Assembly: GCA_029783825.1 (NCBI GenBank)
Contig: JAREIK010005357.1
Coordinates: 1 to 64,000 of the forward strand
Reading direction: 5' to 3'
Length of the DNA stretch: 64,000 nucleotides
Source: Sapria himalayana
Taxonomy: Eukaryota; Streptophyta; Magnoliopsida; Malpighiales; Rafflesiaceae
Below are positions 13,963 through 26,120 of this stretch, one piece after another; position 1 is the stretch's first letter, and each line of letters opens with the position of its first letter. A program made the position numbers and the translations under genes. A model generated the notes under the pieces. That model ran no database searches. It was not told where the DNA came from and saw only the letters and a list, made by a program, of their open reading frames with translations.

Positions 13963-15724
13963 ATCTATCTAACTTTCTGTCAGTCTCTCTATCAATTTAT
14001 TTTTCTATCTGTATATATATTTGTCAATATATCTTTCTCCCTATTAATCTATCTATCTATATGTTTATCTATTTATCTATTTATCTTTATGTCTATGTAT
14101 TTCTCAATCTAACTATTTGTCTATAAATGTGTTTTATCATTCTTTATATCTATCTATCAAACTATCTATTTATCTTTCTATCTATCTCTCTAACATTCTA
14201 TCTATCTATCGGTCTGTCTCTCTATCTGTCTCTCTGTATGTATATCTATCTATCTTTGTCTCTATCTATCTATCTCTCTATATATCTATCTATCTATCAA
14301 TATGTTGGTCTAGATATCTATCAATCTATCTATCTATATGTGTGTCTATCTATCTATCTATCTTTCTATCTATATATTTATATGTTTATCTATCTATCAA
14401 TCTTTTTGTCTATTTATCTTCCTATATATTTATTTATCTATCTATTTATTTAGTTGTCTATCTATATATCTATTTATCACATTATCAATCATTCTATTTA
14501 TTTTTCTATCTATCTATTTTTTCATGCATCTTTTTATCTCTCTATTTGTCTATTTATCTCTCTATGTATCTGTATATCTATATATCTATCTATTTGTATA
14601 TCAATACACCTATCAATCTATCTATCAATCTCTCTATCAATATGTCTATCAATAAATCTATCAATCTATTTATCAATTGGGGTATCAATATATCTATTAA
14701 AGTGTATATAAATCTATCTCTTTATATATCTATCATTTTGTCTATATATCTATCTATCTATACAACTTTTTATTTGTATGTCTATCTACCTATATACCAA
14801 TCTATCTATCATTATATGTATCTATATGTCTATCTATCTATCTATTTGTCTATCAATTTGTTTATATAATTGTATATATATATATATATATATATCTATT
14901 TATCTAACTATTTTTATATCAATCTATCTATCTATTTGTCTAACTATTTGTCTATCTATATGTCTATATATGTGTCTATCTTTTTATATATATTTTATTT
15001 ATATATTTGTCTATTTATCTGTCTATTTATCTGGGTATCTATATGTCTATCTATCTATATATCTATCTATCATTCTATATATCTATTTGTATATCTATTT
15101 GTCTATCTATCTGTCTATCCCTCAATTTATCTATCTGTCTATTTACTTGTCTAATCATCTATATATCTATCTATCTATGTATCTATTTTTCTTTTTATCT
15201 ACCTATCTTTTTGTCTATTTATATGTTAATCAATCTATCTATCTTTTTGTCTATAAATCTGTCTATCTATCTATCTATTTATCTGTCTACCTATTTGTCT
15301 ATCAATAATACTATTGATCTTTCTATCAAACTGCCTGTCTAGCTATCTATCTATCTATATAGATATCAATATAAATATCATTTTATCTATCTAACTATCT
15401 TTCAATCTAATTATCTATCTATCTTTATATCAATTTGGTTATCTATCTATTAATCTATCTATCTATCTATTAGTCTATCTATCTATCTATATATCTGTAT
15501 ATCTTTTTGTCTATGTATCTTCTATTTATCTCTCTCTATCTATCTATCTATCTATGAATCTGCATACCTATCTATCTACCTATCTATCTATATATCTATC
15601 TTTAAGTCTATCTACCTCTCTATCTATATATCTATTTGTCTATCTACCTATCTATCTATTTATCTGTCTCTTCTTGTCTAACTATCTATTTATCTATTTA
15701 TCTATCTACATGTCTATCAATCAA

Positions 15725-15758
<34 letters not shown>

Positions 15759-18460
15759 TGTCTATCTATCTGTCTATCTATTTGTCTATCTATCTGTCTA
15801 TCTGTCTATCTATCTATCTATATGTCTATCTGTCTATCTATCTATATATCTATCTATCGATATGTCGATATATATATCTATCATTCTATTTTTCTATTTG
15901 TCGATCTTTTTATATATCTATCTATCTATTTTTCTATCATTTTCTCTATGTATCTGTATATCTATCTGTCTATCTATCTATCTATATATCTATCTATTTG
16001 TCCATCTATCTTTCAATCTATCTTTCTATTGTTCTATCTAACTATCTATATGTCTATCTATCATTCTATCAATTTCTCTAACAATCAATTTATCAATTTG
16101 TTTATAAATCTTTATATCATTCAATCATCTATGAATCTATATATCAATTTGTTTATCTATCTTTCTATGTAATAATCTGTCTATCTATTTTCTATCATTC
16201 TATTTTCTATCTATCTATCTTTCTATTTATCTATCATTATATCTTTCTATCTGTCAATCTTTTTATATATCTATTAATATATTTATCACTCTATATTTCT
16301 ATCTATCTATCTATCTATATATTTATCTGTGTTTCACTCTCTTTCTATCAATCTATCTGTCTATTTATTTATCTATCTATTTATTTATCTATTTTTGTGT
16401 CAACCTATCTCACTATCTAATTATCTAGCTATTTGTCTATCAATATGTCTATCAATATGTCTATCAATTTGTCTAGCAATCTATCTATAATTCTTTGTAT
16501 TAACCTATCTATTTATTTATTTATCTATCTATCTATCCATGTGTCATTCTATCTGTCTATATATATATATATATGTACATCTATCTATGTATCTATCTAT
16601 CTTTCTATCTATCTTTCTCTATTTCTATCTATATATCTATCTATCTACCATTCTAACTATTTATCTATAAATTTGTCTATCAATCTATCTATGTATCTAT
16701 CTTTCTATCTATATATCATCTCTATTTGTATAATTATTTATCTATCTATCTGTCTATCTATCTATATATGTATATATCTTTCTATCTAACTATCTATCTG
16801 TCTATTTATCTATATATCTATTTATCTATCTGTCAATCTATTTGTCTTTATATATGTCTATCTTATTATCTTTATATATGTTTATCTATCTATCTATCAG
16901 TCTATTAATCTATCTATTTATCTGTCTTTGTATCTATCTATCTATCAAGATGTCTTTATATCTATCTATCTAAAAATTTCTCTATCTATCTTTCTATCTA
17001 TGTATTTATCCTTCTATATATATATATCTTTATCTATTTGTCTAAAAATGTGTATAACACTCTATCTATATATCTATTTATCTATCTTTCTATATATTTA
17101 TTTTTCAATCTATCTTTAAATCTATATATCAATCTATCTATCAATATGTCTATCAATCTTTAAATCAATCTATCTATCAATCAATCAATTTATCTATATA
17201 TCTATCTATTTATCTATCTGTTTATCAATATATCTATCTATATATCTGCCTGTCTATCTATTTGTTTATCTATATGTCTGTCTATATGTCTATATATCTA
17301 TTATCTACCTGTCTATCTAATTGTTTATCTATCTAGCTATCTATCTTCTATCTATATATCTAACAATCTAATTGTATATCTACCTTTCCTTCAATCTCTT
17401 TATCAATATGTCTATCAATCTATATATCTTATATATATATATATATATTTTATTTATTTATCTATCTATCTATATAACTATCTATTTTTCTATCTATTTG
17501 TCTATTTAACTACCTATGTATATTATACCTATCTATTAGTCAATCAATAAATCAATCTAACTATCAATCAATCTATCTAACTATCTATCTATTTATTTAT
17601 CTATCTATTTATCTGTCTATCTATCTATCTCTATATAGTTTTATCTCACTATCTAATAATCTATATAACTATCAAATTATCTATTTATCTATCTTTCTAT
17701 CTATCTATTTATCTATATATCTATCTAAATATATATGTCTTTCTATTTGTCTATCTTTTTCTCTATCTATCTTTAATTCTATCTTTCTATCAGTCTGTCT
17801 ATAAATATCTTTATCAATCTATCTATCAAACTTTTTATTATTCTGTCAATCAATCTATCTCTCTACCAATCAATCAATCAATCAATCTATCTATCTATCT
17901 ATCTATCTATCTTCTATATATTTGTCTACTTATCTATTTGTCTATCAATCTCACTATTAATCTATCTATTAATCTATTAATAATCAATCTATCTATATAT
18001 CTATCTATCATTTTTTTATTTATCTAACTATTGATCAGTATATATATATCAATCATTCTATTTATCTATCTATCAGTCTTTATATATATATATATATCAA
18101 TCAATTTGTATATCTATCTATCTGTCAATCAATCAATCAATCATTCTATATGTTGGTATATTTATCTATCTATCAATCTATCTATCTATCTATCACTTCT
18201 ATCTATCTATCTATATATCTTTCTATCTATCTTTCTGTTTGTTTATCTGTCTGTCTATCTGAATATTTATTTCTCTATCTTTCTATAAATAAATCTATCT
18301 GTTTGTCTATCTATCTATCTTTATATCTAACAATCTTTCAATCTGTCTATCTATCTATCTATCTATCTACCTATTTATCTATCAATATATTAATCTATTT
18401 GTCTATCTTTATGTCTCTCTATTTGTCTGTCTATCTATTTATCTATCTATTTTTCTCTCT
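13963..18460. repeat. Degenerate (TATC)n satellite, block 2
   Basis: The plus strand is TATC with variants TGTC, AATC (an (AATC)n run near 15717-15758), TTTC and short (AT)n runs (14870-14895, 16558-16574, 17430-17450). It is the reverse complement in type of the 1-7290 array. No gene or other element is visible inside. It ends at the poly-T start of LINE1. Confidence 0.95.
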
Positions 18461-19632
18461 TTTTTTTTCTTTTTTTAAAGGTTTGTTTTATTATTATGCC
18501 CTCTCTTTTGGCGGAGGAATACCATTGGTACAAACTAATACTACCCTTTTTCCCTTTTACACCCTTTCTCAAAAAAAGAAATAAAACCTAGCTCTATGAA
18601 ATCATGCTTTTAACTCTCTTCATTTAAGTATGCATTATGAAGTATGTTTTCTAATTTTGATGCACTTTTCTGGACTATTATGTTCAAGTTATGTTTGTAA
18701 TCTTTTCTTGCCTTTCATAACTTTATTTGGCTCTTTAAATTGGATAACTATACTTTGTCAACATCACTTCTCGGTACTGCATTATCAATTTGATAACTTT
18801 ATGTTTGTAATCTTTTCTGGGCTATTTCGCTGCCCCGTTGATGCCTTACCGAGCCCCCCTACTTGATAGGTCTCCTTCAGCTGCCCCGTTGATGCCATAA
18901 ACTCTTCATTCAACAGATCCTTTTCGCTGCCCCGTTGATAACTTATTGCTTGGAGGTGTATATTCAGTCTCCTCCTGCATCATTAACACCTCCAAAACCG
19001 GCAATATCATGCATAATTACAGCTTTTATTCTCTTACCACTCTGTGAACCTATTGAAGCTTCACTCCGTGTCCCTTCAGTTGGCTTTGCTGTGTGTGAAC
19101 TACTCTTACAGACTCATACAAGTGAGTCTACTGCCCTATACAGACTTCTGCCGTCTTTACCATTATCAAGTTACAGACTCTATTTTCTAACTCATTACAT
19201 ATCAAATTCAACAAATTACAAGCGATATTTAAAGAATATAAAATAGCTGTCCTCAATACTAAAGCCCCCTTTTGGTGTGGACCTTGAATGCTTTTCCAGC
19301 AAAAAACATCCCAATACAACCAATACCATATAAGTTATATTATCACTACTGTACCCTTACCAAATTGCATTTGCTTCCCTGTTGGAGCTTCTTTCAGAAG
19401 GCCTTCTACAGCCAGCTGACATCCTGCCCAATGCCTCTTTCTTTTTAATATATAAATATTTCTCATTCTTCAGGCTAGCTCTTTTCCCTCATCAGGACTA
19501 GGGAGATTTTTCTGATATGTCTTGCCACCACCTACAATTGTCTTTAAAGAGAAACAAAAGCAAGAAACAAAAGGCACATACCAAAGCAAGAAATTAATCC
19601 AATAAATTTCCTTTAAATTTTGTTTTATTTAT
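18461..19632 (-). other. LINE1 3' UTR with three ~50-bp-spaced repeats
   Basis: This is the non-coding 3' end of LINE1. The 17-bp motif GCTGCCCCGTTGATGCC (plus-strand orientation) starts near 18830 and 18880, and a shorter form is near 18926. A block with 'GGCGGAGGAA' near 18511 matches the corresponding 3' end of LINE2 (46259), so the extreme 3' tail is shared by the two elements. That fits recognition of the RNA 3' end by the element's own reverse transcriptase, as known for some LINEs. Confidence 0.65.
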
Positions 19633-20103
19633 TTAAATTTGAACTCTAATACAAGGAACTCCTATTTTGTCAAGTCTTATCAATCCTTTGTACTTATCTG
19701 GAATATTATTCTCATCAAATTCCTGAAAACCTTTCCTCATACCTTCCTCTGCTAATTTATCTACAAGCTCATTGGCTTCCCTAAATATGTGAATAATTTC
19801 CCCTTTTAGCTCAATTACTAATTCTTTTATCTTATTAATATCTTCATCTAACCTCCATAGCTCTATTTTGTCTTTCACTAGATCTACTAAAAGACTCGAG
19901 TCTGCCTGTATTTGAATTTTACCGAACCCATTTTCTTTGCAAATTTGAAGACCCTTATATAGGGCCATTGTTTCTGAGTGCAAAACTGAAGAGGCTGTTC
20001 CTCTCATAGTAAATGCCTTAATTACTCTACCTTCCTCATTTCTTATTACTCCTCCACCTCCTACCATTCCCATGTCTCTTTTAAAACTTCCATCTTTATT
20101 CAA
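19633..20103 (-). pseudogene. LINE1 RNase H domain (RVT_3 type)
   Basis: This encodes about 156 residues of the plant LINE C-terminal RNase H. Visible features are 'NKDGSF' with the first catalytic Asp, 'GGGGVIRNEEG', 'SETMALYKGL' with the conserved Glu, 'IQADSSLLVD' with the second Asp, and 'IFREANELVDKLA'. This is the order expected for RVT_3, the Arabidopsis-type RNase H that degrades the RNA strand of the cDNA hybrid. The frame differs from that of the RT segment, so a frameshift separates them. The domain itself has no internal stop and ends at 19633. LINE2 has the same domain at 47493-47293 and upstream. Confidence 0.85.
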
Positions 20104-20969
20104 GATAAGGTAGTCTTTTAGAGACTTTCTCCACTTAATAATTTTAATTGCTGGTAGTTTTTTGAGGCATGCGAAAAGGCCCCATGCCTTTTTTCCATCA
20201 ATGTCCTTATTTTTTATTTATATCAGGTAGCATGCTGTTATGAATGTGCTTTCTCTTTTAATCTCCTCTAGGATTTTCTCATAGCTCATCGAGATATTTT
20301 CAAAACGACTTTTATTTATGGCTTTCCATATGCACCATATCGTAATATGGGGAATATATTGTCTGAGCCATTTGAGAATTTTATTCTCGGTGCCCTTTTG
20401 AACCTAACTTTCTAATCTATCAAAAAGATTTCCTGCTTCTGTTTTAATTTCTGCTTCTGTTTATAAATTTCTCCATAATTTATTAGCTATTGTACCTTTA
20501 GAAAATAAGTGCTCAATACTTTCTATCTCCTTTCTGCAACATTCACATCTAGAAGCTAGCTTTATACCCTTTCTTTGTATATTCTCATCTACCGGTATGA
20601 CTTTTGCATGGAGTTTCCACCCAAATATATTAATTTTCTATGGGATCTCTTTTAACCATAATCTTTCATAGATATCCTGCGACTACCTTTTTCTTCTTAC
20701 TAAATTTTTTGCGCTCTTTAATGTAAAAGTTCATTGATCATTGAGCTTCCATTTCCATCCTCTACTTGTCAGAATTGCATGATTTTCTACTATCTTTTTC
20801 TGTTTATTCATTAATTTCCAACTTTTTGACGTCTTTCTAAAGTTGATCGGCTTATCTCCAAGCCCATATCTAGCTTTTATATATGCAGCCCAAAGACTCC
20901 CATTTTCTTTTACTCTCCACCAGTTCTCGCACGCCCACGCTTTAGATATATCTTCTAGTGTAGAGAAAC
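20104..20969 (-). pseudogene. LINE1 zf-RVT and linker region, broken
   Basis: Conceptual reading of the minus strand, changing frame and passing stops, gives a segment matching LINE2 48642-47893. It includes 'WKWKLNDQ', a 'PVDENIQRKGIKLASRCECC' block with the paired cysteines of the zf-RVT domain (PF13966 type), 'IEHLF' and 'WCIWKAINKSRFEN'. This region joins reverse transcriptase to RNase H in plant L1 elements. Several stops lie within it. Confidence 0.7.
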
Positions 20970-22249
20970 CTAATCTGGCTTCTTCCTTAGGGTAACATAA
21001 ATCTTGCCATTTTTTCTAGTGAAGCTTGTTTTTTCCTTCTTTTTCCCCCATAAGAAATTTGCCATTTCTCTTTCTATTTTTTTAACTATGCTTTTTGGTG
21101 GCTGCGTCGACATTAAAACGTGCGTTAAAGAACCCTGGAGTACATGTGTTAAAAGTTTAATCCTTCCTACCATACTTAACAGATTCACTTTCCAACTCAT
21201 GATTTTATTTCTAATCTTGTCCACTAAGAATGATAAGTATACCTCCTTCACCCTTCCTTCATAAATAGGGCATCCTAGGTATATAAGAGCACCCTTTGCT
21301 TGCATGAAACCTGTGATTCTGCTAATCATTTGCGAGGTAATTTCTGATGTGTTTTTGGATGTGAGGAATTGACATTTATTCGTATTCAATGTTTGTCCTG
21401 TTTCTTCCTCCAAAGACTGCAAAAGAACCATTATATTTTTCAAAGATTTACTACTGGCATTTGTGAAGATGATAATATCATTTGCATATGCCAGATAATT
21501 CACAGGAGGAGTATGCCTGGGCTGCTTAAAAGCAACAATTTTTCCCCTTCTCATTTCCTCTTTTAAGGTAACTATAAATAGTTCTAAGTATATATTGAAT
21601 AAAGCAGGGGGGAGAGGGTCTCCCTGCCTGAGTCCTCTTGTTGGTTTAAATTCACCACTTACATGGCCATTTACTAAAAGTTTTACCCATACACTTGAGA
21701 CACTCCTAAACATCAAATCTATCCAATATTCTGAGAAACCCAACTTTCTCATGAGATAACATAACACATCCCATTCTAATCTATCGAAAGCTTTAGCCAA
21801 ATCCAATTTCAGAATAACATTCCCTCCTCTCACTTTTGTTCCTATTTCTCTCATCATTTCTGATGCTAAGTTTATATTTTCCACCATCCATCTATTTTTT
21901 ACAAAACCTACTTGCTTAGGCGATATAGTATTCGGGAGAATATTACTTATTTTATTCAGTAATATTTTAGTTAAAATTTTAAAGACAGAATTACATAGAC
22001 TAATTGGTCTATAATCCTCCTCCCTCTGCGGGTTATCTTTCTTAGGTATCAGCACAATGAAGGAAATAGCCCAAGATTTTGGAATTTCAGCACCTGCGAA
22101 GATCCATTCAAAGGCTGCAAGTAGGTCAGTTTTAATGATATCCCAACTTTGTTGAAAGAAGCCATTATTCTAGCCATCCAGACCTGCAGCGCTATCTTTG
22201 TCTCCACTAAATACTGCTTCTTTAAGCTCTTCTTCCTTCAGAAGTTCAC
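20970..22249 (-). pseudogene. LINE1 reverse transcriptase with altered active site (YAND)
   Basis: The open part (22055-20970) begins 'LIPKKDNPQREEDYRPISLC', the usual RT motif 0/1. It continues with 'VGFVKNRWMVENI', 'LKLDLAKAFDRLEWD' (first catalytic Asp), 'GLRQGDPLPPALFNIYLEL' and 'LAYANDIIIFTNA'. In functional elements the last motif is Y/F-A-D-D; LINE2 has 'LAYADDFIIF'. Here the first Asp of the pair is Asn, which should abolish polymerase chemistry. Upstream, 22249-22056 carries the bridge ('KDSAAGLDG*NNGFFQQ') in the RT frame, with a Trp codon turned to TAG at 22172-22170. A frameshift near 22255 separates it from the endonuclease frame. Confidence 0.85.
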
Positions 22250-23524
22250 CTAGAAGGTCATTCTCCTTTTCTGAGACTCTTTTACAATGTTTCCCATTAA
22301 CTTATTTTTTCTAACCATTCCTTGTCCGCATAAGATGTTTTTGAAGTGATTATGTAATATATTTTTTATCTCATCCTCCTTTTCTATCCAATCACCATTT
22401 GTTGACCTCAATCCTTTTATTTTACTTTTTTGAATTTTAATTTTTGCCATTGCATTAAAAAATTTTGTATTTTTATCTTCATCTTTTAGCCACTTAACTT
22501 TTACCCTCTGTTTCCAGAAGACTTCCTCCATGTGAATTTTAAGTCTCAATTCTGCTCTAGCTTTATTGAGTTTTATTCTATCCTCTTGACTAGCAGTTTG
22601 TTCATATTTTATTTCTAAACTAGTCACTTCCTGTTCAGCTTCCTGAATTTTTTTATTTAAATTTCCGAATACCTCCTTATTCCATTTGTTCAAAGGCCAT
22701 CTTAAGCTACATAGTTTTTTAGTTAAGATTTGTATCGGGTTCCCCAAGAAGGAACTCATCCATGTCTCCCTTACTACCTTATCATATTTCTTATGCAATC
22801 CCCACATATTTTGTAAGACGAAGCCTTTGTGTCTACTCTTGCTTTCTTGAAAGGATAACAAAAGTGGGCTATGGTCTGAGCAGGTTCTATTTAAATGTTT
22901 CACCTTTATTACTCCTAATTTATCCAGCCATTGTGAGTTAAACAGAACTATGTCTAGCCTGGACCAAATTGCCCCTCTCTTTCTCCAGTTATTACACCAT
23001 GTGTAATTCGATCCTAAGAAGTCAGCTTCCAACAGATTCGCTCTAGTAATCGCCTCATTAAACTGGGCTATTGCTATCTTATCCGACTGTCTTCCACCTT
23101 TTTTCTCATAGATTTTTCTAATCGCATTAAAATCTCCTTCGATGATCCACGGGGAGTTCCTTGCGGCTAAAAGCCCCATCTCCTCCCATAGGGGTTTTCT
23201 TCCTTCCTTCGTACTCTTTGCATAAACTACCGCGAAAATAGCGGTAGACTGTTCTTGGAAATTAAAAGTGATTATTTGCTCATCTTCTGCAACTATCTCT
23301 GAATCTACGTTCTTTCTCCACATAACCCATAACTTACTGTTACAGTTTGAGAAAGCCTTATCTAAACCGATCTTCTCTTTATATTTCTCTAGTTGATTAC
23401 TATCCACCATTGGTTCAGCTAGTGTGACAATTTTTAAATTATGTATTTTAATTAATCTTTTAATTCTATTTATTGTTAGAGTGTTCGCCACTCCTCTTAT
23501 ATTCCAAAACAAGCTGTTGAACAT
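22250..23524 (-). pseudogene. LINE1 AP-type endonuclease and linker (ORF2 N-terminus)
   Basis: This 424-residue open segment starts at the ORF2 ATG (23524), with 'LFWNIRGVANTLTINRI'. It shows endonuclease/exonuclease/phosphatase motifs in order: Asn of 'WNIRG', Glu of 'LAEPMV', 'IIEGDFNAIR' (the GDFN motif), 'YTWCNN', 'RLDIVLFNSQW' and 'SDHSPLLL' (catalytic Asp-His). About 200 residues of coiled, Lys/Glu-rich linker follow ('WNKEVFGNLNKKIQEAEQ'). In active LINEs this domain nicks target DNA to prime reverse transcription. All key endonuclease residues appear present. The frame breaks at 22250, before the RT. Confidence 0.88.
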
Positions 23525-23636
23525 CTCTACGTATCCCTAGCTTGAGCTCTTGTAATACATTGCTTTCATACTTCAAGTTTTTGTATTTTTTCCTATTTCT
23601 GATAGACTTACTTGAGCTAGACGGCACTATTTCCTA
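23525..23636 (-). pseudogene. LINE1 remnant of ORF1 C-terminus
   Basis: Reading upstream of ORF2 on the minus strand gives 'RKKYKNLKYES' and 'QELKLGIRR'. This aligns in position with the end of LINE2 ORF1 ('TKKYANSSYESKRTTRAQ'). It is the only part of ORF1 left and places the 5' truncation point inside ORF1. Confidence 0.55.
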
Positions 23637-23640
23637 TGGA

Positions 23641-24480
23641 TTTATCTATCATTTATCTCTCTATCTATCACTCTATATATATATATCTATTTGTCTAACT
23701 ATCTGTCAATCATTCTATTTGTGTATCTATCTATCTATCTATTTGTCTATCTATTTGGCATTCGATCTATCAGTATATCTATCTTTCTATAAATCAGTTT
23801 ATCTATCTGTCTATCTATTTATCTGTCTATCTTTCTATCTATTTGTCCATCTATTTATCGATCGGTCTCTCTATCTATCTATCTATTTGTTTATATATTT
23901 GTTTATCTTTATATCTATTAGTCTATCTATCAGTATGTTAATTTGTCTATCTGTCTATCTTTCTATTTATATATCTTTCTAACTATCTATCTATCTATTT
24001 GTCTAACTATTTATATATCACTTTGTCTATATATATGCCTATCTATATTTTTATCTATTTGTCTATCTATCTATCTATCTACCTGTTTGTCTATCTATCT
24101 ATTGACCTATCTATCTACCTATTTATTTGTCTATATATATGTCTATCTATCTTTCTATCTTTCTATCTTTCAATTTGTCTATCTATCTATCTAACTATCT
24201 ATTTGTCTATCTTTCTCTCTATCTATTTTTATTTCTACCGGTCTATCTATGTGTCTATCTATCTTTCTATCAATCAACTATCTATCTGTCAATCAATCAA
24301 TCAATCTATCTGTCTATCAATCTATCTATTAATCTGTCTATCAATTTATCTATCAATCTATCAATTTATCTATTTATATGTCTATCTATCTAACTATCAA
24401 TCATTCAATCAATCTATCTATTTTTTTATCTATCTATCTATCTATCAATGTATATGTCTATCTATCTATATAGCTATATG
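23641..24480. repeat. Degenerate (TATC)n satellite, block 3
   Basis: The same TATC array as in 13963-18460, lying between LINE1 and CACTA copy B. It includes (AATC)n at about 24291-24305. No other feature is seen. Confidence 0.95.
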
Positions 24481-25554
24481 CACTACAAGAAAATATCGAT
24501 TTAGCTAGGGAAATTTTGCTAGGGCTAAAATCCCAACCTAATTATTGAGGGATTAGCTAAGTAATAACAAATAATTTTTGATTTTACATTAAATTAAAAT
24601 TTTGCAATAGATTAGTGATTGATTATTGATGGAAAGGTTCAATTGAACATATTTTATTGCTAATATTTTCGTAGATTTCTACACAAAAAAAAAGTAGAAA
24701 TTTAGCAATGGATTTAGTGATGGTATATCACTGGCTAATTAGATCGAGAAAAAAATCCATCACTAAATAATTATCTGAATTTTTTTTACTTTTTATATTT
24801 TATTGCAAGTGATTATTTCTTTAATTTTATTTTTCACAAAATATATCCATTTAGTTAGGGATTTTTCCCTAACTATTTGGGGTGGGAATAATTTTCATCA
24901 CTATTTAATGCTTTAATTTTTTATATGTTATTTGTTTTAATATTTTATTTAATTTTGTATATTAAAGTACATATTCAATGGTCTATTGATGAGCGATCCT
25001 TGAAATATACATTCTACTCTTATATTTATTAAAATAGGTTATTATAAATAAATAATTTAAAAAATATATAAATACAAAAATTTAATATTAAAAAAGACTA
25101 CAATAACTATTAATAAATGCTACTATAACTATTAATAAAGATTACAATAACATTAAATTATTAATTCTATAATTTTTAAAATTTTTAAAGATATTTTAAA
25201 AAATAAATGAACATATATTAAAATATCTACTAATAAAAAGATTAAATAATTCATTATATATTAAAAATATAATAATTAACGAAAAAACTATTAAATATTA
25301 ATATTATTTTAACTATAAAAAAATAGTTTTAGGCCTAAAAAAATTTTTTAAAAAATAATTACTAAAAAATTTGAAAATTTTAAATTATAAAAAAATTATT
25401 AATTTTTCATTATATTTAAATGAAAATAAATTGATATTTAAAGATAAATATAGAGATGTTCGCCAATATTGAAATTTATAAGAACTATATAATCGAGTTA
25501 AATTAATCTATAAAGTACCCCCCAATTCAAGCTGATCGTTAGAGACAAAAACAT
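24481..25554 (+). other. Copy B 5' terminal region, non-coding
   Basis: The terminus is followed by subterminal motifs such as TTAGCTAGGGAAATTTTGC and 'GATTAGTGATTGATTATTGATGG' variants to about 24780, then AT-rich DNA to 25500. Sequence such as 'TCTATTGATGAGCGATCCTTGAAA' (near 24983) is shared with copy A near 7760. No gene is visible. Confidence 0.6.
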
Positions 25555-26120
25555 GTTTTTATCTCTAAAGATCAACAGGACTAGATACAGAAATGTCTTG
25601 CCACACAAGAGGGTCAAAGTCAAGCATTGAGCATGCTCGAAATTTGGTACAATTTTAAAATTTAAAACATTTATATATTTAGTGGTTATCCTAATAGTTT
25701 AAATAAATCAAATCTGTGCATGGTTTTATTAATTTTGTTAAAGTTTTTTAACATTTATTATTTTTTAACTTAATAAATACATACTATAGGCTGGAGAATT
25801 GGGTCGTGATCCCAATTTTTATGAGATTTTTAAGAAGATGCATGTAAAGAAAGATGATTATTTGTTTGTTGACAAAAAGTCTCAGATGATTACTGTAAGA
25901 ATCTATTATATTAATATAATTTTATGATACTACAGTACATTTTGAAAGTTGTTTAGAATACAAAACATTAAATTTATTTTATGTAAATCTAGAATAGTAT
26001 TTTTTTCTCTATTTTATCACAAGAATTCATGGAGGAATGTGTGATAGTTGCTTCTCAACAAGTTGAGGGTTCTATGGATCTTCAACCAATTGACTATGAT
26101 ACCATCAAGTGTAAAGTAAG
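25555..26120 (+). pseudogene. Copy B Transposase_24 relic, three exon blocks
   Basis: Three blocks match copies A and C. 25575-25640 has the 'HTRGSKSSIEHAR' motif. 25788-25895 has 'LGRDPNFYEIFKKMHVKK' and 'FVDKKSQMI', ending at a GTAAGAAT donor. 26025-26118 has 'EECVIVASQQVEGSMDLQ' and 'PIDYDTIK', ending near GTAAGC. The blocks are separated by AT-rich introns with apparent donor and acceptor sites. The upstream part of the domain is deleted. This domain belongs to the second CACTA gene product, whose counterparts in En/Spm bind the subterminal repeats; that role is inferred from the family. Confidence 0.65.

Larger units (their letters stand above)
18461..23640 (-). mobile_element. LINE1: plant L1-type LINE, 5'-truncated
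   Basis: Read on the minus strand, this runs from the last residues of ORF1 (about 23636-23525) through endonuclease, reverse transcriptase, zf-RVT and RNase H to a 3' UTR and a poly(A) tail seen as T-runs at 18461-18476. Both sides are TATC satellite, so it inserted into the array. A target duplication cannot be recognised in such a repeat. Homology to LINE2 shows that most of ORF1 and the 5' UTR are missing, as is typical of 5' truncation during target-primed reverse transcription. At least two frameshifts and several stops make it inactive. Confidence 0.9.

Noticed and set aside
21004..21566. Plus-strand frames antisense to LINE1 (also 49400-49600, 50210-50494 and 51697-52106 over LINE2)
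   Set aside because: Shadows of clearly recognised ORF1/ORF2 domains on the minus strand.
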